Of a stretch of 64,000 nucleotides of DNA, positions 17,410 to 26,120 are shown piece by piece. Source of the DNA: an uncultured Oscillospiraceae bacterium. GTDB taxonomy: Bacteria > Bacillota > Clostridia > Oscillospirales > Oscillospiraceae. Where the stretch lies: assembly GCA_958423465.1 (NCBI GenBank), contig CATZRD010000001.1:62001-126000 (forward strand), given 5' to 3'. The position numbers and the translations under genes were made by a program. The stretch's first letter is position 1; the number at the start of each line of letters is the position of its first letter. The notes under the pieces are model-generated. The model saw nothing but the letters and a program-made list of their open reading frames with translations. It did not search any database and was not told the origin of the DNA.

Positions 17410-17441
17410 AGAAAAGGCCCCTGCCGTCAGGCAGGGGCCTT
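17410..17441 (-). terminator. Rho-independent terminator after ispH/rpsA
   Basis: AAGGCCCCTGCC, GTCA loop and GGCAGGGGCCTT make a 12-bp perfect stem; the minus strand continues TTTTCTC. It lies 20 bases after the ispH/rpsA stop. Confidence 0.9.
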
Positions 17442-17460
17442 GGAGGGATCTGTGAAAGGC

Positions 17461-19404
17461 TTACTCCTCGTCCACAGGGGCGGGAGCGGGAGCCAGCAGG
17501 GCGCGGATAGACAGGGAGATCTTCTTCTTCTCCTCGTCCACGGCGGTGATCTTGGCGTCCACCACATCGCCCTCAGCCAGCACGTCGCCGGGCTTCTCGA
17601 TGCGGCGGTCGGCGATCTGGGAAATGTGGATCAGGCCGTCCACACCGGGGACCACCTCGGCAAAGGCGCCGAAGGGCATCAGCTTGACGATGCGGACAGA
17701 GGCCACGTCGCCCACCTTGTAGGTCTCCATGAACTTCTCCCAGGGGTTGGCGCTGCGGTCCTTCACGCCCAGAGAGATCTTGCGCTTCTCGGGATCGAAG
17801 GAGATGACGTACACATCCAGTGTGTCGCCCACGCTGACGGCCTCGCTGGGATGCTTGATGCGGCTCCAGCTCAGGTCGGAGATATGTACCATGCCGTCCA
17901 CACCGCCGATATCCACGAACACGCCGTAGCTGGTCATGCTCTTCACCGTGCCGGTGTAGTGCTTGCCCACCTCGATATTCTCCCAGACCTGGGCGGCGGC
18001 GGCGGCCCTGGCGGCCTGCTGCACGGCCTTGATGGAACCCACCACCCGGCGGCGGGCGCGGTTGACCTCAGTGATCACCAGGCTGACCTTCTGCTTGACC
18101 AGCTGGCTCATCTCCGCAGAGCGGGGCAGACCGGACTGGGACGCGGGGACAAAGACCCGCACGCCCTTGACGGACACCACGACGCCGCCCTTGTTCTCCT
18201 CGGTGACAACGCCCTCCATCACCTGACGGTTGGCGCTGGCCTCCTCAATGTTCTCCCAGACCTTCACAGTGTCCAGGCGCTTCTTGGACAGGGTGGCGTA
18301 GCCCTCCACGTCATTGACGCGGATGACGAACAGCTCCACCTGGTCGCCCACCTTCACCACGTCCTCCGGCTTGGCGGAGGGGTCGTCGCTGAGCTGGTCC
18401 ACAGGAATATAACCGGACTGCTTGCAGCCCAGATCCACCTGCACCTCGGTGGGGGTAATGGCCGTGACCACACCGGTTACCTTATCTCCTGTATTTAAAG
18501 TATTGGTATACTGTTCAAACATTTCGGCAAAATTTTCCATGCCCTCGCCCTGGATCTTTTCTTCACTCATCGTCTTGTTGACCTCCTTAATGATGCTGAC
18601 CGGGGTGGACGCCCCCGCCGTCAGACCCACTACGCCGCACCGGGCCAGCTCCTCCATGGGCAGCTCGTCCGCCCCCTGGACCTGATAGACCCGGGGACAA
18701 TAGGCCCGGCAGATCTCGGCGAGGTGCTTTGTATTGGCGCTTTTGGGATCGCCCACCACCACCATAGCCTCCACCCGGGCGGCGAGTGCGGCCGCTTCGG
18801 ACTGGCGGGTATGGGTAGCTCCGCATATTGTATCAAATATTTTCGCGTTTGTACACAGTTTTTTTAGATTTTCCAAAGATTTTTCCCAGACCTCCCGGAT
18901 GAGGGTGGTCTGAGCCACCACAGTAAGGGGAATTTCAGCGGGATTTGGCAGGGTGGAGAGCCACGCGTCCACCTCCTCCGGCCCCGAAAACACCAGCAGG
19001 CGGCGGCACCAGCCCCCTACGCCCAGCACCTCCGGGTGGCGGGGATCGCCGATCATCACCGGCTGGCGTCCCTCCCTCTCCGCCTCCTGCACCAGCTCCT
19101 GGACCCGGCGGACCTTGGGACAGGCCGCGTCCACCACGTCGGCGCCCCGGGCCCGCAGCTGGTCGTAGACCCCGCGGCCCACGCCGTGGGCCCGGAGCAG
19201 CACCGCGTCTCCCGGCTGGGCCTCCAGAGGGCTCTCGATGGCGGTCATGCCCCGGGCCTCCAGCGCGTCGATCACCGTCCGGTTATGGATCACCTCGCCC
19301 AGCATCTTGGCGCTTCGGCCGCTTTCCGCCAGGGCCCTGGCCATCTCCACGGCACGGGCCACGCCGAAGCAGAAGCCGGCGCTTTTGGCCTGGATCACTT
19401 CCAC
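17461..19404 (-). CDS. ispH-rpsA: Bifunctional HMB-PP reductase (IspH) / ribosomal protein S1-like fusion
   Basis: 647-aa fusion. Residues 1-~285 are IspH, the last MEP-pathway enzyme, which reduces HMBPP to IPP/DMAPP with a 4Fe-4S cluster. The three cluster cysteines are in GFCFGV (12), DAACPKVRR (about 95) and TICGATHTRQSEA (about 193). Residues ~305-635 contain four S1 RNA-binding domains, as in short Firmicute S1 proteins. The fusion is known in Clostridia. The GTG at 19404 gives (M)EVIQAKSAGFCFG and overlaps the plsC end by 10 bases; GGGGTGA lies upstream. The frame extends upstream in plsC without meaning. Confidence 0.95.
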   Translation of the reverse strand: MEVIQAKSAGFCFGVARAVEMARALAESGRSAKMLGEVIHNRTVIDALEARGMTAIESPLEAQPGDAVLLRAHGVGRGVYDQLRARGADVVDAACPKVRRVQELVQEAEREGRQPVMIGDPRHPEVLGVGGWCRRLLVFSGPEEVDAWLSTLPNPAEIPLTVVAQTTLIREVWEKSLENLKKLCTNAKIFDTICGATHTRQSEAAALAARVEAMVVVGDPKSANTKHLAEICRAYCPRVYQVQGADELPMEELARCGVVGLTAGASTPVSIIKEVNKTMSEEKIQGEGMENFAEMFEQYTNTLNTGDKVTGVVTAITPTEVQVDLGCKQSGYIPVDQLSDDPSAKPEDVVKVGDQVELFVIRVNDVEGYATLSKKRLDTVKVWENIEEASANRQVMEGVVTEENKGGVVVSVKGVRVFVPASQSGLPRSAEMSQLVKQKVSLVITEVNRARRRVVGSIKAVQQAARAAAAAQVWENIEVGKHYTGTVKSMTSYGVFVDIGGVDGMVHISDLSWSRIKHPSEAVSVGDTLDVYVISFDPEKRKISLGVKDRSANPWEKFMETYKVGDVASVRIVKLMPFGAFAEVVPGVDGLIHISQIADRRIEKPGDVLAEGDVVDAKITAVDEEKKKISLSIRALLAPAPAPVDEE

Positions 19405-19994
19405 GCGCTCACCCCGCTCATAGCGTAGACCCGGCGCATGATCTCCTCCGCGGCCTGGTGATTCTCCTCCGGGGTGGGCCGGCGGCCGGCGATCTGGGGT
19501 ATGTAGGGGTCTCCGATGACGATGGTGGTACGGTGAAACAGCTTGTGCCTGCCGCCGCAGTAAACGGGCACCATGGGCACGCCGGTGCGGACGGCCAGCA
19601 TGGCGGCGCCGCCCTTGGCATCCGCGTCGCCCTGACGCTCCACCCGGGTCCCCTCGGGGAACACCAGCAGCCGCCTGCCCTCCATCAGGCTCTTCATGGC
19701 GGTCTTGATGGCGGCCATGTCGCTGAGGCCCCGCTTTACCGGAAAGGCTCCCAGGGCCCGAAGAATGGGTCCCAGCAGGGGGATCCGGAACAGCTGATCC
19801 TTGGCCATGATGACCATGTTCACGTCTCTGGGCAGGCTCAGGGCAATGAGGATGGGGTCCATGGCGTTGGAGTGGTTGGCGCACAGCACCGCCCCGCCCT
19901 CCGGCAGCTTTTCCAACCCCACCAGCCGGAAGGGACAGAAGAGGCGGATAAAGGGCCAGGCCAGGACGTAGGCAAAACGGTAAAACCAGTTCAT
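19395..19994 (-). CDS. plsC: 1-acyl-sn-glycerol-3-phosphate acyltransferase
   Basis: Membrane-associated acyltransferase that converts lysophosphatidic acid to phosphatidic acid. 199 aa with NHSNAMD (HX4D catalytic motif, near residue 40) and FPEGTRVERQ near 112. An N-terminal hydrophobic segment covers about 5-20. Coupled to cmk by ATGA; cmk-plsC-ispH/rpsA is a common Clostridia order. Confidence 0.95.
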   Translation of the reverse strand: MNWFYRFAYVLAWPFIRLFCPFRLVGLEKLPEGGAVLCANHSNAMDPILIALSLPRDVNMVIMAKDQLFRIPLLGPILRALGAFPVKRGLSDMAAIKTAMKSLMEGRRLLVFPEGTRVERQGDADAKGGAAMLAVRTGVPMVPVYCGGRHKLFHRTTIVIGDPYIPQIAGRRPTPEENHQAAEEIMRRVYAMSGVSAWK

Positions 19995-20677
19995 AGCTGT
20001 ATCCTCTCCCGAATGATGGTCAGGATCTCCTGACGGCTTTTTTCAAAGGTGTTGCCGGTGGTGTCCAGCGTCACCGCGTCCTCCGCGGGGCGCAGGGGCG
20101 ACGCCGCCCGGGTACGGTCATTGTGATCCCTCTGGCGCAGCTCCGCCAGCAGTTCGTCAAAGTCTCTGGGAGTCCCCCGCCGCTGGAGTTCCCGCCAGCG
20201 CCGCATGGCCCGGTCCTCGTCGCTGGCTGTCAGGAAGATCTTCACCTGGGCGCCGGGCAGCACCACAGTGCCGATGTCCCGTCCGTCCATGATCACGTTC
20301 CCCTTCTCCGCCATGCTCCGCTGCATATCCATCAGGAAGGCCCGCACCTCCGGAATGGCCGAGACCTGGGAGGCGTACATGGACACCTCCGGCAGGCGGA
20401 TGGCGTCAGTGACGTCCTCCCCGTTCAGGTACATCCGCTGCAGGCCGTCGCTCCCGTAAGCCATCTTGATCCGCAGAGAGGGCAGCAGGGCGATGACCGC
20501 CGGGGCGTCGCCGGCGTCTACCCCGGACCGCCAGGCGCAGTAGCCAACGGTGCGGTAGATGGCCCCCGTATCCACATAGAGAAAGTTCAGCTCCCTGGCA
20601 ACGGCCCGGGCCAGGGTGCTCTTGCCGGCCCCGCTGGGGCCGTCGATGGCGATGGCGATGTTTCTGTTCTCCGGCAT
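19991..20677 (-). CDS. cmk: (d)CMP kinase
   Basis: Phosphorylates CMP and dCMP. 228 aa from ATG 20677 (MPENRNIAIAIDGPSG). P-loop DGPSGAGKST near residues 12-21, then LYVDTGAIYRTV and DGRDIGTVVLPGA near 125, both typical. The longer upstream frame overlaps the flavoprotein gene and is rejected. Confidence 0.96.
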   Translation of the reverse strand: MPENRNIAIAIDGPSGAGKSTLARAVARELNFLYVDTGAIYRTVGYCAWRSGVDAGDAPAVIALLPSLRIKMAYGSDGLQRMYLNGEDVTDAIRLPEVSMYASQVSAIPEVRAFLMDMQRSMAEKGNVIMDGRDIGTVVLPGAQVKIFLTASDEDRAMRRWRELQRRGTPRDFDELLAELRQRDHNDRTRAASPLRPAEDAVTLDTTGNTFEKSRQEILTIIRERIQL

Positions 20678-20745
20678 ATCGTTTCTCTCTGTCTCCCCTG
20701 GGGGAGACCCTCCTCGTGATAGTCTCGCGGCGCGCTCCGTTTCCC

Positions 20746-21984
20746 TCAGCGCCCCCGGGCCGCCCCCCGTCCGGCGGCATAGCCGGTACACCAGGCGATC
20801 TGTAAATTGAAGCCGCCGGTATAGGCGTCCACATCCAGCACCTCCCCGGCAAAGTACAGCCCCGGCAGAAGCCTGGACTCCATGGTGGCGGGGTCCACCT
20901 CCCGGACCTTCACCCCGCCGGAGGTGACGATGGCCTCCGCTACGGGCCGGGGGCCGGTGATCTCCACCGGCAGGGCCTTCAGCAGCTCCACCGCCCGGCG
21001 GCGCTGCTCCCGGGTGATGTCGTGGACCTTGGTCCGCGGCCCGATCCCCGTCAGGTCCGCGAAGGGCCCGATGAGCTTCTGGGGCAGCAGCTCGCCCAGG
21101 GCGTTGATAAAATCGCTGTTGGGGTGCTTTCCCAGATCGTTCACCAGCCGCCGGTCCAGGGCCTGGAGGTCCAGGCCGGGCTTCAGGTCGATCTGAAGCC
21201 GGTAGGACGCCTTCCCCTGCTTTCTCATGTGGGCCGAGGCGGTGAGCACCAGCGGGCCGCTGACGCCGAAGTGGGTGAAAAGCATCTCCCCCAGCTCCTC
21301 GTAGATCTTCTTATCATTTTCAAAAAGCCGCAGCTTGACATTTTTCAGGCTCAGCCCCTGGAGGCTGGGACACAGCGTGCCCGCCGCCTCCAGCGGCACC
21401 AGAGAGCCTCTCGGCTCCACGATGGTGTGCCCCGCGGAGGCCGCCAGCCGGTAGCCGTCGCCGGTGGAGCCGGTGAGGGGGTAGCTGACGCCGCCGGTGG
21501 CGATCACCACGCTGGGGGCGTCATAGGCCCCCCGCTCCCCTTTCACGCCGGCAAGGCGTCCCTCCGGCCGCAGGAGGGCCACCGCCCGGTCCCGGCAGAT
21601 GGCGACTCCCAGCTGCCGCAGGCGGCGCTCCAGAGCGGCGGTGACGTCAAAGGAGCGGTCCGACACCGGGAACACCCGGCCCCCCCGTTCTGTCTTGAGC
21701 GGCACGCCCAGATCCTCGAAAAACGCCATGACGGCCTGCGAATCCATTTGAGAATATGCGCTGTAAAGGAATCTTCCGTTACACGGAACATTTCGGAGAA
21801 AGCCGTCCAGATCACAGTTGTTGGTCACGTTGCACCGGCCCTTGCCGGTAATGTTGACCTTTTTGCCCAGGCGCTCATTGGGCTCCAGCAGAAGGACGTC
21901 CGCCCCCAGCTCCCCGGCGGCGATAGCCGCCATCATGCCGGCGGCCCCGCCGCCCACTACGATGATATCATGTCTCGCTGCCAT
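20746..21984 (-). CDS. HI0933/YhiN-family FAD-dependent oxidoreductase (BaiN-like)
   Basis: 412 aa. N-terminal dinucleotide-binding motif VVGGGAAGMMAA near residue 8, then the family signature NERLGKKVNITGKGRCNVTN near 38 and a C-terminal GEVLDVDAYTGGFNLQ flavin motif. The family is broad; one member is reported to act in bile-acid dehydroxylation, but substrate cannot be told here. ATG 21984 is preferred to a TTG two codons earlier because GGAG lies at better spacing. Overlaps the RpiR gene by 17 bases. Confidence 0.9.
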   Translation of the reverse strand: MAARHDIIVVGGGAAGMMAAIAAGELGADVLLLEPNERLGKKVNITGKGRCNVTNNCDLDGFLRNVPCNGRFLYSAYSQMDSQAVMAFFEDLGVPLKTERGGRVFPVSDRSFDVTAALERRLRQLGVAICRDRAVALLRPEGRLAGVKGERGAYDAPSVVIATGGVSYPLTGSTGDGYRLAASAGHTIVEPRGSLVPLEAAGTLCPSLQGLSLKNVKLRLFENDKKIYEELGEMLFTHFGVSGPLVLTASAHMRKQGKASYRLQIDLKPGLDLQALDRRLVNDLGKHPNSDFINALGELLPQKLIGPFADLTGIGPRTKVHDITREQRRRAVELLKALPVEITGPRPVAEAIVTSGGVKVREVDPATMESRLLPGLYFAGEVLDVDAYTGGFNLQIAWCTGYAAGRGAARGR

Positions 21985-22837
21985 AGCCAAACACTCCGTA
22001 CTCGTCCCAGATGGTCTCCAGCCGGTTGAAGATCTGGGCGATATCCGCGTTTTTCCGGTGTCCCGCCGCCACGATGAGGGCGTTGATGAGGCTGCACGGG
22101 GCTACCAGGGAATCCACAAAGGAGATCATGTCGCTGCGGGCCAGCAGAGAGCAGGCCGCCAAAGGATACAGCGGCGACAAGTCGCTGTCGGTGATGGCGA
22201 TGACATCCGCCCCGCGGTCGTGGGCGAACTGGACGCCCTTCACCGTGGACTGGGAGTACCGGGGAAAGGAGATCCCCACCAGCACGTCCCCGGGGCCGAT
22301 ATGGAGGATGCTCTCCAGAATGTCCCCGGCGCTGTTGCTGGTGACCAATGTCACGTTTTCAAAGATCAGATGGAAATAAAAGTGGAGGTAGCCCGCCAGA
22401 AAGGAGCTGGACCGGACCCCCAGAATATAGATGTGCCGGGCGGCCACCAGATGGTCCACCACCCGCTCAAAGGCGGACCGGTCCACCTCCTCGATGGCCA
22501 GCCGCACCTGCTCGATGTCCCGCTGGAGCACGGAGGACACCAGATCGTCGCCGCCGAACAGGGTATCGTTGGACGCCTGGATGCGCTGGATGGAGGTGAG
22601 CTTGCTGCGGATCATATCCTGCAGGGCCTTCTGCATGGCGGGGTAGCCGTCGTATCCCAGCAGGGCGGCAAAGCGCACCACTGTGGATTCGCTGACGCCC
22701 ACCAGCTTTCCCAGCTTCCCGGCCGTCATGAAGGCGGCCTTATCGTAATCCGACAGGATATAGGCGGCGATGCGCTTCTGGCCCTTGCTCAGCTCCGGCA
22801 TCCGCGTCTCGATGGTATGTAGCACGTCCTTGCTCAT
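21968..22837 (-). CDS. RpiR/MurR family transcriptional regulator
   Basis: 289 aa: N-terminal helix-turn-helix of the RpiR type (about 1-80; SKGQKRIAAYILSDYDKAAF and VSESTVVRFAALLGYDGYP) and a SIS sugar-phosphate-binding domain (about 115-260; HIYILGVRSSSFLAGYL). Such regulators sense sugar phosphates or amino sugars. No sugar gene is adjacent, so the ligand is unknown. The ATG at 22837 has GGAGG five bases upstream. Confidence 0.92.
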   Translation of the reverse strand: MSKDVLHTIETRMPELSKGQKRIAAYILSDYDKAAFMTAGKLGKLVGVSESTVVRFAALLGYDGYPAMQKALQDMIRSKLTSIQRIQASNDTLFGGDDLVSSVLQRDIEQVRLAIEEVDRSAFERVVDHLVAARHIYILGVRSSSFLAGYLHFYFHLIFENVTLVTSNSAGDILESILHIGPGDVLVGISFPRYSQSTVKGVQFAHDRGADVIAITDSDLSPLYPLAACSLLARSDMISFVDSLVAPCSLINALIVAAGHRKNADIAQIFNRLETIWDEYGVFGYGSET

Positions 22838-22910
22838 AGTTCCTCCGGCCGCCCCAGCGGCAGCGTAAACGTTATTTTGTTCCCGCGGCATGGACAGGCC
22901 GGCCTGTGGG

Positions 22911-23621
22911 TCACGCTCCCATGAGAGCGCGGACCTCGTCCTCTGTCAAATACCGCCATTTGCCCGCCGGCAGCTCCCCCAGGGCCAGGGGTCCCTCCCG
23001 CACCCGGCGCAGCCGGTGGACCGTAAGGCCGCAGAGGGCGCACATCCGGCGCACCTGCCGGTTGAGGCCCTGGCATATGACCACGGACAGGGTCCACCGG
23101 TCCTCTCCCCGGCTCGCCACGGCCACTCGGGCGGGAACGATGGGAGACCCGTCCTCCAGACGCTCCAGCGCCGCCAGGCGGCGGTCACAGCCGGCCAGCT
23201 CTCCGGACACGGTTACCAGGTATTCCTTTTCCATGCCGTGGCTGGGGTGGGCCAGCCGCTGGGCGAAGGCCCCGTCGTTGGTCAGCAGCAGCAGGCCCTC
23301 GGAGGCCATGTCCAGCCGCCCCACCGGGTATACCCGGGTCCCGCAGCCGGAGACCAGGTCCGCCGCCGTGGGCCGCCCCCGCTCGTCGGAGAGGGTGGTC
23401 ACATAGCCCCGGGGCTTATGGAGCATCACATAGACCCTTTCCCGGGAAATCTCCACCGGGCGGCCGTCCAGGGCCACCCGGTCCCGGTCCGGGTCCGCCC
23501 TGTCCCCCAGAGCGGCGGGAACGCCGTTGACAGTGACCCGTCCGGCGCGCAGATACGCCTCCGCCTGCCGGCGGGAGCACAGCCCCGCGGCGGACAGCAG
23601 CTTTTGCAGGCGTTCCTCCAT
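22911..23621 (-). CDS. rluB: Pseudouridine synthase of the RsuA/RluB family
   Basis: 236 aa: N-terminal S4 RNA-binding domain (about 1-60; LQKLLSAAGLCSRRQAEAYL) and catalytic domain with GRLDMASEGLLLLTNDG near 100, containing the catalytic Asp. RluB (23S U2605) is the most common assignment for this position next to scpA/scpB and dacF genes, but RsuA-type specificity cannot be excluded. Confidence 0.92.
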   Translation of the reverse strand: MEERLQKLLSAAGLCSRRQAEAYLRAGRVTVNGVPAALGDRADPDRDRVALDGRPVEISRERVYVMLHKPRGYVTTLSDERGRPTAADLVSGCGTRVYPVGRLDMASEGLLLLTNDGAFAQRLAHPSHGMEKEYLVTVSGELAGCDRRLAALERLEDGSPIVPARVAVASRGEDRWTLSVVICQGLNRQVRRMCALCGLTVHRLRRVREGPLALGELPAGKWRYLTEDEVRALMGA

Positions 23622-23645
23622 GGTCCCACTCTCTCCTCTTCTCGT

Positions 23646-24746
23646 CTATGACCGGTCAAAGAGCCGGTCCCAGAAGCTCCCCCGCTCCGGGGACGGCTCC
23701 TCGATTCTGGCGGCGGGAGCCGCCGCCACCAGATCTACCCGGGCCATTTCCTGCCCGTCCAGGTAGGCCACAGCCTCCCCCACCTTCTGTCCGGGGACCA
23801 CAGGGGCGGGGATGGAGACCGGCAGGCGGGCCGCTACCCGCAGCCTCTCCTCCCCCGTCAGGGGACAGGCCAGATCCCGGTCCGCCGCCAGGGGAACCGA
23901 CGCCGCGGCGCTGCCGGTCACGGACACCGAGGCCAGCACCCTCCCGGCGGGGACGGCGGTCTCCATATGATAGGTCTCAAAGCCGTAGTCCAGCAGAGCG
24001 GCATGGTCCCGCCAGTCGTCCCCGTCGCTGAGGGTAACGCAGATCAGGGTCATCCCATCCCGCTGGGCGGCGGAGACCAGGGTCCGGCCCGCGGCCTTGG
24101 TAAAGCCGGTCTTGACCCCCAGGCAGCCCCGATAAGTGCGCAGCAGCTTGTTGTGGTTTTGCAGATACCGGTCCCCGATGGTGACGGAAGCGGTGGACAC
24201 GATCCGGCAGAAGTCCGCGTTCTCCATGGCCCGGCAGGTGAGGCGGGCCATATCCCGGGCGGTGGAGTAGTGGTCCTCCGCGTCCAGGCCGTTGGGGTTG
24301 GAAAAGTGGGAATCCGCCATGCCCAGGGCCTGGGCGGTCTCGTTCATCAGGGCGACGAAGTCCTCCAGCTCCCCGGAGACACAGTGGGCCGCCGCCAGGG
24401 CGGCGTCGTTGCCGCTGGAGAGCATCAGACCGTAGAGCAGCTCCTCCAGAGTCAGCTGGTCCCCGGGCTTCAGGTACATGCTGGAGCCCTCGGCCATATC
24501 CTCCGCGGTAACGGTGTAGGTTGAGCTGAGATCGCCGTGCTCCAGGGCCACCAGAGCGGTCATGATCTTGGTGATGCTGGCGATGAGACGCCGCTGGTCG
24601 GCGTCGCGCTCATAGAGCACCCGGCCGCCGGACTGCTCCACCAGAATGGCGGAGGCGGCGGAGGTCTCCAGACAGCTCCCCCGGCCCGCCAGCAGCGCGA
24701 GAGCCAGGACAAGGCACAGCCCGGTCCGGCACACAGTTGTCCGCAT
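23646..24746 (-). CDS. dacF: D-alanyl-D-alanine carboxypeptidase (DacF/PBP5 family)
   Basis: Serine peptidase that trims the terminal D-Ala from peptidoglycan stem peptides. 366 aa with a signal peptide (about 1-25), SITK (SxxK nucleophile, near 56), SGN near 110 and KTG (GVKTGFTKAAGRT) near 210, then a PBP5 C-terminal domain. Placement near ytfJ and scpAB suggests the sporulation-linked DacF type, which is inference. The leader folds around the ribosome binding site (see 24747). Confidence 0.94.
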   Translation of the reverse strand: MRTTVCRTGLCLVLALALLAGRGSCLETSAASAILVEQSGGRVLYERDADQRRLIASITKIMTALVALEHGDLSSTYTVTAEDMAEGSSMYLKPGDQLTLEELLYGLMLSSGNDAALAAAHCVSGELEDFVALMNETAQALGMADSHFSNPNGLDAEDHYSTARDMARLTCRAMENADFCRIVSTASVTIGDRYLQNHNKLLRTYRGCLGVKTGFTKAAGRTLVSAAQRDGMTLICVTLSDGDDWRDHAALLDYGFETYHMETAVPAGRVLASVSVTGSAAASVPLAADRDLACPLTGEERLRVAARLPVSIPAPVVPGQKVGEAVAYLDGQEMARVDLVAAAPAARIEEPSPERGSFWDRLFDRS

Positions 24747-24784
24747 AAGGCACCTCCTCGTGGTATGGTGCCTTTAGTATAACG
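24747..24784 (-). promoter_or_regulatory. dacF leader: -10 box and hairpin that covers the ribosome binding site
   Basis: On the minus strand TATACT (near 24777-24782) is followed at once by AAGGCACC, 12 bases including GAGGA, and GGTGCCTT, which ends directly before the ATG. The 8-bp stem would partly pair the Shine-Dalgarno AGGAGGTG. A good -35 was not found, so an alternative sigma factor is possible. Confidence 0.5.
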
Positions 24785-24855
24785 CAAAATCCGCCGGGGC
24801 AGCAGGTAACTTCTCGCTCAGCCGCCTGTTATTGGCAGAAACGGGCATGGCTTTT

Positions 24856-24878
24856 CCCCGGAAACAGCGTTTCCGGGG
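24856..24878 (-). repeat. Intergenic hairpin CCCCGGAAAC/GTTTCCGGGG
   Basis: Perfect 10-bp stem with loop AGC, flanked by an outer GGCAT/ATGCC pair, between ytfJ and dacF. There is no T tract on the minus strand after the stem. Core resembles the hairpins at 15510 and 43253. Confidence 0.6.
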
Positions 24879-24906
24879 ATGCCGAAAAGCGGCCCGGCGA
24901 GAACGA

Positions 24907-25326
24907 TCACTCCTGGAAGGTCTCCTCCTCCGGAGCGGCCTTTTCCCCGGCCTTTTTCTGAATCAGGCCGGTGACCTTGTCCACCACGTCGGGGACCATC
25001 TCCACGATGCGGTCCACGGTAGTCACAGGCGGCGCGGCCACCGGCAGGACCCGGACCGTGCCGTCCTTCACCACCAGGAAGGATACCGGCTCCACATTGA
25101 CGCCGGCCCCGATGCCGCCGGCCAGATTGTCGGCGTCGGCGTTCTTCTTGCTGCCGAACTCGCCGCCTCCACCGCCGAAGCCCATGCTGACCCGGGAAAT
25201 GGGAATCAGAGTGACGCCGTCGGGGGTGGAGATAGGCTGGCCCACGATGGTGTTGGTGTCCACCATTTCCCGGACCTTGGCCATGGCATCCTGCATCATC
25301 TTGGTGAGAGAGTGATTATTTTCCAT
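24907..25326 (-). CDS. ytfJ: Sporulation protein YtfJ / GerW family
   Basis: 139 aa with the glycine-rich GFGGGGGEFG near residue 50 and TNTIVGQPISTPDGVTLIPIS, the GerW/YtfJ signature. In Bacillus the protein is spore-associated and affects germination. AAAGGAG precedes the ATG. Follows the DUF2953 gene, matching B. subtilis ytfI-ytfJ. Confidence 0.94.
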   Translation of the reverse strand: MENNHSLTKMMQDAMAKVREMVDTNTIVGQPISTPDGVTLIPISRVSMGFGGGGGEFGSKKNADADNLAGGIGAGVNVEPVSFLVVKDGTVRVLPVAAPPVTTVDRIVEMVPDVVDKVTGLIQKKAGEKAAPEEETFQE

Positions 25327-25351
25327 TGAGTTCTCCTTTCATCCGCCCAGG

Positions 25352-26062
25352 TCAGGCGGCACTGTGATCTTCACCGGCGCCCGGCCCAGCGGTCGGGGGC
25401 GGAGGGGACGCTTTTTCTTTCTTTGCCGGCGGGGGCGGGGACGCCAGCCTGCGGAAGCGCAGCAGCCACTTCAGGCCGCTGGCCCCGGCGCACAGGGCGA
25501 TGACCAGCAGGTCCCACAGACGGAGGGACAGACCCACATGGGCGATGCAGTCCGGCGCGGACCGGCGGAAATCCAGGAACAGCCTCACGTCGGCGTCCCG
25601 GACGTGGACCACATTTGCCGCAGCCGGCCGCAGCGCCCACAGCGCCGCCGAGAGGCGGCCATAGAGGATGGCGGTGGCCGCCGGGTCCTCTCCCGCCACC
25701 AGCACGTGGAGGAAAAAGGGCCGGACCCGGAGCCGCTGTCCCACCCGGCGCAGCGCCCTCCCCAGGATGGGCGGCAGGTCCTCCAGACAGCAGAGGATCT
25801 GCTCCAGGTTGAGGGAGCGCTTTTTTTGGGGGGGCTTTTCTCCCTCCTCCGGGGTTTCCTTCTGTTTTTTCTTTTCTTTTTTGGGCTTTCGGGGCTTTTC
25901 CGATTCGTCCCGGGGATAGAGGGACAGCCGGACCGGCCCGTATTTCGCCCGGAGGGACAGCGCGCCCGCCTCGTAGTCCAGATAGATGTGGGCGGGAACC
26001 AGGGACAGCGCCAGAATCAGGAGCAGCAGCAGGCCCAAAAGGCCCAGGACCGTCCACAGCAC
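25352..26062 (-). CDS. DUF2953 (YtfI-like) membrane protein
   Basis: 236 aa with one N-terminal transmembrane helix (about 3-25), a highly charged Lys/Glu segment (about 60-85) and a conserved-looking soluble part, ending in a hydrophobic stretch near 190. Matches DUF2953, found next to ytfJ in spore formers. The start is uncertain: the first ordinary start in frame is GTG 26062, but it has no ribosome binding site; a strong GGGGGGAGAGG would instead serve an ATC or ATA codon near 26083-26078. Confidence 0.82.
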   Translation of the reverse strand: MLWTVLGLLGLLLLLILALSLVPAHIYLDYEAGALSLRAKYGPVRLSLYPRDESEKPRKPKKEKKKQKETPEEGEKPPQKKRSLNLEQILCCLEDLPPILGRALRRVGQRLRVRPFFLHVLVAGEDPAATAILYGRLSAALWALRPAAANVVHVRDADVRLFLDFRRSAPDCIAHVGLSLRLWDLLVIALCAGASGLKWLLRFRRLASPPPPAKKEKASPPPPTAGPGAGEDHSAA

Positions 26063-26120
26063 GCCCAGCAGGATCCGTATGATCGTGGCCTCTCCCCCCT
26101 CTCCTGTTCTCTCCGGCGCC

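Noticed and set aside
19405..19884. Upstream extension of the IspH/S1 reading frame
   Set aside because: It lies inside plsC in another frame; the GTG at 19404 gives the conserved IspH N-terminus.
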